From Isoetes taiwanensis (taxonomy: Eukaryota > Streptophyta > Lycopodiopsida > Isoetales > Isoetaceae): 64,000 nt of DNA. The notes beneath the pieces are model-generated. The model saw only the letters and a program-made list of their open reading frames with translations. It made no database searches and was not told the origin of the DNA. Positions 57,889-64,000 of this stretch are shown in pieces. How positions within the stretch are numbered: position 1 is the stretch's first letter; each line of letters opens with the position of its first letter. Made by a program: the position numbers and the translations under genes. Where the stretch lies: the NCBI GenBank assembly GCA_021234155.1, contig JAJEKV010000057.1, positions 2,759,821-2,823,820 of the forward strand. The letters are read 5' to 3'.

Positions 57889-57912
57889 CGCCCCTAACGG
57901 CTATTAGGGGCG
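57889..57912. repeat. perfect 9-bp-arm palindrome CGCCCCTAA...TTAGGGGCG
   Basis: Nine-base arms separated by six bases. A PIF/Harbinger end typically reads TTA target duplication plus GGGGCG-type terminus. The left arm could thus be the right end of the Harbinger element (GGGCAATGAAAACGCCCC then TAA). A matching left end was not confirmed. Confidence 0.5.
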
Positions 57913-58038
57913 AATCATCTCTCGAGGTGAGAGTTGGGTTTTCCCACTCTCACCCATCTCTCCCATCTCTCCCCCATCTCTCATCTCTCGTATTCTCTCG
58001 TATTCTCTCTCGTCATCTCTAAGTCAGCATGTGGCCAA

Positions 58039-58041
<3 letters not shown>

Positions 58042-58103
<62 letters not shown>
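58042..58103 (+). repeat. (CT)n microsatellite
   Basis: About thirty TC units. No conserved GTGGACG block precedes it, so it is not assigned to the SSR-tailed LINE family. Confidence 0.9.
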
Positions 58104-58109
<6 letters not shown>

Positions 58110-58438
58110 TGGGGAACGAAGTTTCCATCATAGGACTTCGTCTGGAGCACATATTCTGGTAGCACCCATCATGGACTTGGTTGGGAGTTCTCGGAATTTG
58201 GGACCCCCCGGGAATTGAGTTTGGAACGAGAACCAATGGAACTTGGTTCGGTAGCTACGGTTGAAATATCTAACTATATCACTCTAAAATATAAATATTT
58301 TTGGATAGTCTTAATATCTTATTTGCATATTCGGCTTCTATATAAAAAATAAAATAACTTGAATGATAGAACATCTAATATTTTGTTTTCTTTGTTGAGT
58401 AAAAATGAATTGAATTGGTTTTTTATCATTGGAGAAAA

Positions 58439-59378
58439 ACACTAGCTCTATGCGATCCTTATAATTTGTGGCTTTGGAACATGTAGCATCCTAATTAACG
58501 GACTTCTGAACTTATCGACGTGGCAAGGAGGGAAGGTGGAAGACATATCTTTGTCTCCGTGCATAATATTTACTTTGCATATCATCAGTTGTTGAGACGG
58601 AACTCTTCTAGGTGTCATGCCAATTTAGCATCATAGCAATATAAACCTGGAGATTGCGCAAAAACACATTTGTTGGACTCTCCTCTTTTAATAGCAATGT
58701 GTTTCTTGCTTATTCTTTGCATCTAGACGTCATATTTTTGACCCTAGACGAATAGCGGCAATATCATAGAAGAAATAGCTAGCAATAGCATTTTGCATAA
58801 ACACTTCTTCTGCTTGGTTTTGTGCCTCAACCTCCTCTATTTTCATGCTTTCGTTTCTTCTATTAACATATATGCTATCTCAAGCCTGCTAATAAATTGG
58901 TTGACTAAGAACAAGAGCTCTATGGACCCTTATAATCTGTGGGTTTTGAATCTGTAGTATCCTAATTAACGGACATGCCAATTGTCATCATTTGTTGAGA
59001 CAAAACTCCTTTCTAGGTGTCATGCCAATTTAGCATCGTAGCAACTATAAGGTGCACAATACTTACTTTGCATGTCATCATTTGTTGAGACAAAACTCCT
59101 TTCTAGGTGTCATGCCAATTTAACATCATAACAACATAGACTTGGAGATTGTGCGAAAATACATTTGTTCGACTCTCCTCTTTTCATGGCAATGTGCTTT
59201 TTAGCTTTATCTTTTGCATCTAAACAACATATTTTGACTCTAGCTCAATGTCGGCAATACCATAGAATACATAGCTGGCAATAGCAATTTGCATAGAGAC
59301 CTTCTTCTGCTTAGTTTCGTGCCTCGATATCCTCTATTTTAATGTCTTATTTTCTTCTATTAACATGTATGCTATCTC
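58439..59378 (+). repeat. ~470-bp tandem repeat, two copies
   Basis: Copy 1 (58439-58881) and copy 2 (58909-59378) both run from a GCTCTATG...CTTATAATYTGTGG block to TATGCTATCTCAA. A ~100-bp part around TCTAGGTGTCATGCCAATTT occurs an extra time within copy 2 (58975-59070). Identity is about 80-85% by eye. Non-coding, in the distal upstream region of the UDP-apiose/xylose synthase gene. Confidence 0.75.
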
Positions 59379-59381
59379 AAA

Positions 59382-59464
59382 GAGATAGATAAATAGATAT
59401 TATTTTATCGTCCACAATAGAAGAAGAGATAAATAAATAGATAGATATTATTTTAACGTCCACA
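59382..59464 (-). mobile_element. two minus-strand 3' termini of the SSR-tailed non-LTR family
   Basis: Read on the minus strand, GTGGACGTTAAAATAATATC (complement around 59440-59464) and GTGGACGATAAAATAATATC (around 59394-59415) each run into ATCTATTTATC-type simple sequence. Only the extreme 3' ends remain, arranged in tandem. Confidence 0.5.
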
Positions 59465-59466
59465 GT

Positions 59467-60005
59467 AGAAGATTTTTTCATATGAAGCCGCCATTAAGAG
59501 TAATTGATGCCTTGTGAATTTCTCAAAATCTAATTATTATCAAAATCTAATTATTATTAGAGTTAGATAGAGGCTTGCAATGGAACCCATGTGAACCATC
59601 CCTTCTACTTCAGTTTTTAATAATTTCTCCTCCCTTTTATTACAAAAAGGAGTTTAAGGTCAGTACTGCTTTACACCGAAATCTCGCCTGCTGTCTTACA
59701 TCTGGACCGTAGATGCGAAACTTCTGGTTCAACGGCGCACGCTGCGAGTCTTATCGCATAGGATGTCGTGGCGTGTAATTAGCCGTTGATCGCGCGGGTC
59801 GTTAAAGCCCAGATATCGTCGGCCTGTCTAACATAACAGCGGTCCTGTTAAAGCCTCTGTTAGAATCCGTTGTTAAGAGCTCTGTTCTTTGAATCAGAAG
59901 GATCGGCTATTCTTCTCCCTCTCCAAGCTGCCCAGCTCCGGCGGACCATTGCATTGCTTGTATAAAGGCTAGATCCGGCGACATTTAATCGCCGGAATAC
60001 CTCCA
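59467..60005 (+). promoter_or_regulatory. upstream region of the UDP-apiose/xylose synthase gene
   Basis: The last 320 bp are GC-richer than the repeats further upstream. TATAAAGG at 59961-59968 is a good TATA box. A start site ~30 bp further on would leave a leader of only about 15 nt before the ATG at 60006. A second start upstream is therefore possible. A pyrimidine patch TTCTTCTCCCTCTCC lies at 59910-59924. Confidence 0.55.
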
Positions 60006-61897
60006 ATGGCGCCCAGATTTGATCTTGATGGGCACGAAATCCAGCCTCTGAAGATATGTATGATCGGCGCAGGCGGCTTCATAGGTTCCCACTTATGTGA
60101 AAAGCTAATGTGGGAAACGGAGCATTCTGTTCTTGCAATAGATGTTTATAGTGACAAGATTCAGCATCTCTTAGAACCTGGTAAGCCCTGGAATGGCAGG
60201 ATTGAGTTCCACAGAATCAATATCAAGCATGATTCGCGCTTGGAAGGCCTCATTAAGCTCGCAGACCTGGTATTTTGTCTCCATTTTGCAGATCTAGTTT
60301 ACTTGGTGTCGAATTTCGTAAAATAGTGTTTCTTTGATCGAAAATCAGCTGATTTGGGTGCTAAATAGGTCACATTCTTGTTTTGTAGACTATTAATTTG
60401 GCCGCCATATGCACGCCGGCAGATTACAACACACGTCCATTGGATACGATCTACAGCAATTTTATCGATGCCTTGCCCGTGGTGGGTGTTTTGATCTTGA
60501 AAGTAGATTCTTTCTTGGGTTTTCAATGATTTGACCTCTGGAACAATGCCTTTCAGGTGCGCTACTGCACCGACAATAACAAGCGTTTGATCCACTTTTC
60601 TACTTGTGAGGTGTATGGGAAGACCATTGGCTGCTTCCTTCCTAATGACAGCCCATTGCGCAAGGTAAATGCATCACATTTTTCATGAAATACCATGTAC
60701 TCCTGATCTCATTGTACTTTTCTCAGGCCAGCATCCAAATCTCATGTTATCCTTGCTCTTGTGGTGAATGTCGTAGTTTCTCCAACCTGACAAATTTGTG
60801 ACTGCTTGTAGGATCCGGCTTACTTTATCTTAAAAGAAGACCAGTCTCCTTGCATCTTTGGACCCGTAGAGAAGCAGAGGTGGTCGTACGCCTGTGCTAA
60901 ACAGTTGATTGAACGTGTAATCTATGGTACTGTGTGATTCTAGAGAATTTTTGTCTTTGGCTTCTACTGTTTTGACTTATTTTTGCTAGTTTCTTTTTGC
61001 CCTTTTTTTTAACAGCTGAAAGTGCTGAAAATGATCTGGAGTTTACAATTGTCAGACCATTTAACTGGATTGGCCCCCGAATGGATTTTATCCCAGGAGT
61101 TGATGGGCCAAGTGAAGGTGTACCTAGAGTGTTAGCTTGCTTCAGCACGGTATGTACAACAGATTTTTCTAAATCTTGCACTGTGCTAGATTAATAAAAA
61201 ATAATCAAGACTGTTTCTTAATTTTGTAGAACTTGTTGAAAGGAGAGCCTTTGAAGCTAGTAGATGGTGGCGAATCCCAAAGAACGTTTGTTTATATAAA
61301 AGACGCTATTGAAGCAGTTCATCTTATGATTGTAAGTAAGGGTTATTACTGGCATTATTGTTTTTGAAGCGATCTGAACTAAGTTCTCATGCAGGAAAAT
61401 CCTCAAAGAGCAAACGGGCACATCTTTAATGTTGGTAATCCCAACAATGAAGTCACAGTCCGGGAGCTTGCACTTCTGATGACAGAGGTTTGTATATATA
61501 TGTCAATTCTTAAAAGTGCAAGCCAAAAGCATATTTGTTCATCTATACATGTTTAACAGCTTTACAGTAAAGTCAGTGCCACTCCAAAGTTAGAGACGCC
61601 GACAATTGATGTAAGCTCGAAAGAGTTCTATGGAGAAGGGTATGATGATAGTGATAAGAGAATTCCAGACATGACCATTATTAAGAAACAACTAGGTGAT
61701 TTGCTTCCCATATGTTTTATCTCTTTTTTCCTTTGGACGTGCCATTTTCCAGACTGAAGCTCTGTTTATTATCTTTTGCAGGTTGGGAGCCAAAGACCTC
61801 ATTGTCAGATCTTCTAGAGTCCACTCTCACATATCAGCATAAAACTTATGCTCAAGCAGTCAAGACGATGATCTCAAAATCAACTGCATCTAGCTAG
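60006..61897 (+). CDS. AXS: UDP-D-apiose/UDP-D-xylose synthase
   Basis: Nine exons: 60006-60269, 60389-60481, 60557-60664, 60812-60926, 61016-61149, 61230-61331, 61395-61487, 61560-61695 and 61782-61897. All introns are GT-AG, all phases agree, and they total 1161 nt (386 aa, normal for AXS). It is an extended short-chain dehydrogenase with NAD motif GAGGFIGSHLCEKL (residues ~20-33), HFSTCEVYGK in the active-site region, WSYACAKQLIER carrying the YxxxK pair, and VRPFNWIGPRMDFIPG. The cytosolic enzyme converts UDP-glucuronate, with decarboxylation, to UDP-apiose and UDP-xylose. UDP-apiose supplies rhamnogalacturonan II and apiogalacturonan of the cell wall. No lesion is seen. The small introns (74-147 bp) contrast with the monooxygenase gene. 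The ATG context and the conserved MAPRxDLDG start support the chosen beginning. Confidence 0.96.
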
Positions 61898-63384
61898 CCT
61901 TCTACATTTTTGCTCTTGATTTTGCTCCTAAAAGGCAGTCATAGGTCTGGTTATAGGCAAAAATGTTTGTTCATTCTTTGCGGAATAATGATTCTTTACA
62001 TAGGGTCCTATTTGGTTGAGGCAGATGGAGTTCTGTTTCAGATATTTTCTCACAAAGTCAGTATTACAATAAGAATCAGAATGAAAGCGCAACCTCCCTC
62101 AAAGGAGTGTGGCATTTTGTAAATTTCATACATACAGATATATAAAGTGACCAATTATAAGTTCCCGAGGAGCTGAATGTGATATGTGAATATGTGTTGT
62201 ACTTTGAAAGGGATAGAAGCAGTATCTAAGGTCGAGTTCTTTTTGCGTAACAGCGTCCTTAATTCGATTATTTATTACTATCAAATAAAAGATGACAGTG
62301 TCAGGTCACTGGCTTTTCTGCGTTTTATCAAGTTGTGGACGTAAATTTCGCCAGTATTTTCGCTGGCCACATGACGCGCTCTTTACTTTAGATGTGGACT
62401 GAAGTTTGCCAGGCATCTAATATGCAATGATTCTTCACGAGGACTCCATGTTTTGCATGTGGATGTCATGTAATACGTATGACCATGGTGTCCAAATTTG
62501 TTCGATTTTCATGCAAAAAGATAATAATACTTTTAAATGTATGAAACGAAGTATTTTAAGCATCTGTGTAGTTATAAGGCTGAGATTCTACTCCTAGACA
62601 TTGCAGTTATCTACAAAAATAGAAATAGGGCTGCCTTTATTCCAGCTTGGGAAACCTTTTTCCTCTTATTGGAAAATTTTCTATAGTTTTCTTGCCCAAT
62701 TGGAATTTCTTATTTTGAATCGGATCGTTCCTGTAGATAAAATTCACAACCAGATCCCATTTTCAAAGACACAGTAACTCAGGCTGGTGACTACTCAGCT
62801 AGCCAGTATCAGTATCACCAGAATAGACCCAAAAGTATAACAGCCTGGACTTTGGAGATGGCAGGTTTTCAAAAAGTAAGGAAAACGACTTTTATATGAA
62901 GAAGATGCTACCCAAAGTTCAGAACCGAGATCTTTAAGCTTTGGATGGGCTTATTGGGATGGACTTGAAAGCCTGGGAACAGATTCAATCAATATGTGTA
63001 TTTTAAATGATGGGTTCTAAATATCAAGACAGTACAGCAATAGTGGCTTAATCTAATTGAACATCTTGATCTTTTGAAATAAGAAGAAAGCTGGTTTGCT
63101 ACAAATAATAAACTAAAGGGATAAAAACACGGAGAGGGATTACATGTTTACCTTTTAGAGGACGAAAATGGTTATTGCAAAGCACTTTCTGGGGCTTAGT
63201 CATATTCCAGCTCTGTGTAGTTCCAGCTTTTAAAAGCAGACACCCTTGCATAAAGCTTGCTCGGTTGAATGAATCTTGTTTCTCCTAATCATTGGGTTCA
63301 AAACATATCATACGCATATGATATGGGGACTGGTTTAATCCTTCGAATGCTGCTGCATGGTGTTGGGATGCGCTATAAAACCTT
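61898..63384. other. 3' flank of the AXS gene; no further gene recognised
   Basis: The 3' untranslated region probably lies in the first few hundred bases (ATAAAG-like signal near 62140). The rest is AT-rich, without recognised domains. Confidence 0.45.
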
Positions 63385-63720
63385 TCAATCTTTTTCAATC
63401 TTGCAAATGAGATTCTGGTAGCCAACTTCCGCATATAGTGTTTGGGCTTTGACCCCCAATTCACTTAGGAGGAAATATTTTTGAATGTTCTCAACCTTCT
63501 CCCATATTTTCTTAAATAGGTCGGGGCTCCACACTTGGTACCATTGAGCTAGTTGCACCAGTGTTTTATACATAAGCTTCCTCAAACTCCACTTGTTTGG
63601 ATGTATATTCACACTGGGGTTGACTCCGGACATCGAGAGCTGTCGAATGGGCATATTTGCCCTTATTCCTCGATCTAGGCAATAGATAGCAATTCTCGTT
63701 TGTGGGGTATGCTTGTACAA
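63385..63720 (-). other. unassigned 111-codon open frame
   Basis: An uninterrupted minus-strand frame with ordinary amino-acid composition (MYKHTPQTRIAIYCLDRG...) and stop at 63385. It is rich in Trp, Lys and Leu and reads like a fragment of a real protein, but no family is recognised. No splice sites or promoter stand out. It may be part of a repeat. Confidence 0.2.
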
Positions 63721-64000
63721 GTTTTCATATACTGTATAACGAGGTTTGCAAAATACTATAAGGTTTGAGGCAATGTACTAATTGTGTTGATTGTATACAT
63801 GTGCTATACAATTTTAGGGGCCCTCATTGCCTAGAGTCACCCCGTGTGAATATGCACCCAAACCAAAGGGGGTTTAAGGGGATTATTATTCAAAAGTGTT
63901 AAATGCATGGTAGGGGTCTTGGATAGGGATGTTATGTACATTTCTATAGGTGGTCATCTCCAAGACAATGTAGTCTTGAAGGCTACTTCCAGCTGCACTG
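63721..64000. other. no feature seen
   Basis: AT-rich sequence to the window edge with nothing recognised. Confidence 0.4.

Larger units (their letters stand above)
57196..58438. other. no gene recognised; repeats and one strong palindrome
   Basis: Pyrimidine-rich 57920-58020 (TCTCCCATC-like units) leads into a (CT)n microsatellite. A 24-bp stem at 57889-57912 is listed separately. The rest is AT-rich DNA. Confidence 0.4.

Noticed and set aside
58042..58103. Another SSR-tailed LINE end at the second (CT)n tract
   Set aside because: No GTGGACGWTAA block or stem-loop precedes it. It looks like an independent microsatellite in pyrimidine-rich DNA.

Overview
This window is nuclear DNA from a plant with a large, repeat-rich genome. 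Two host genes with ordinary GT-AG introns can be read exon by exon. One is a UDP-apiose/UDP-xylose synthase, a plant cell-wall sugar-nucleotide enzyme. A plastid-type tRNA-Leu(CAA) lies in nuclear repeat DNA, and most of the rest is transposable elements. The element mix suggests a non-flowering vascular plant (fern or gymnosperm) more than a flowering plant: pogo-type DNA transposons, simple-sequence-tailed LINEs, chromovirus LTRs and a kynurenine-3-monooxygenase-like gene. That assignment is an inference of low confidence.

Layout. 1-7.4 kb has no gene. It holds a 1-kb CACTA-type element, a miniature LTR element (TRIM copy A) and several tandem duplications. 7.4-15.75 kb is an FAD monooxygenase gene on the minus strand: twelve exons, all phases agreeing, 519 residues, plastid-like leader, with a dead LINE inside intron 3. 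A 3.7-kb pogo-like transposon lies only about 155 bp upstream of its start codon. 19.6-23.3 kb is non-coding, with a near-perfect 71-nt hairpin and a GC-rich islet. 23.3-27.6 kb is a decayed Helitron (Rep/helicase plus an RPA70-like gene). 28.5-33.1 kb contains a terminal-inverted-repeat element hosting TRIM copy B, then a dead second pogo copy hosting TRIM copy C. 33-38 kb is mostly unassigned DNA, with microsatellites, a LINE 3' end and a foldback element.

38.4-41.3 kb is a complete, young, non-coding LTR retrotransposon (TSD CCTTG). 42.06-48.94 kb is a complete but decayed Copia element (TSD GCTAT), split by a 1.7-kb solo LTR (TSD TGTAC). 49.55-49.63 kb is the plastid tRNA-Leu. 49.63-54.1 kb is a truncated Gypsy chromovirus whose 3' LTR is related to that solo LTR. 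54.1-58 kb holds another LINE 3' end and a PIF/Harbinger remnant. 58.4-59.5 kb is a tandem ~470-bp repeat. 60.0-61.9 kb is the intact UDP-apiose/xylose synthase gene on the plus strand. 61.9-64 kb holds one unassigned ORF.

How the parts relate. The two host genes are functionally unrelated: one is sugar-nucleotide supply for cell-wall apiose, the other an aromatic-type hydroxylase. Everything between them is layered insertion. The order of events can be read from target-site duplications: solo LTR into Copia, TRIM C into the pogo copy, TRIM B into a MITE-like element, LINE into the monooxygenase intron. The least ordinary observations are a family of non-LTR elements with one conserved 3' end but different microsatellite tails, three related TRIMs with tRNA-like promoter boxes, and a 2.9-kb LTR element whose core is packed with GCGTGG motifs.
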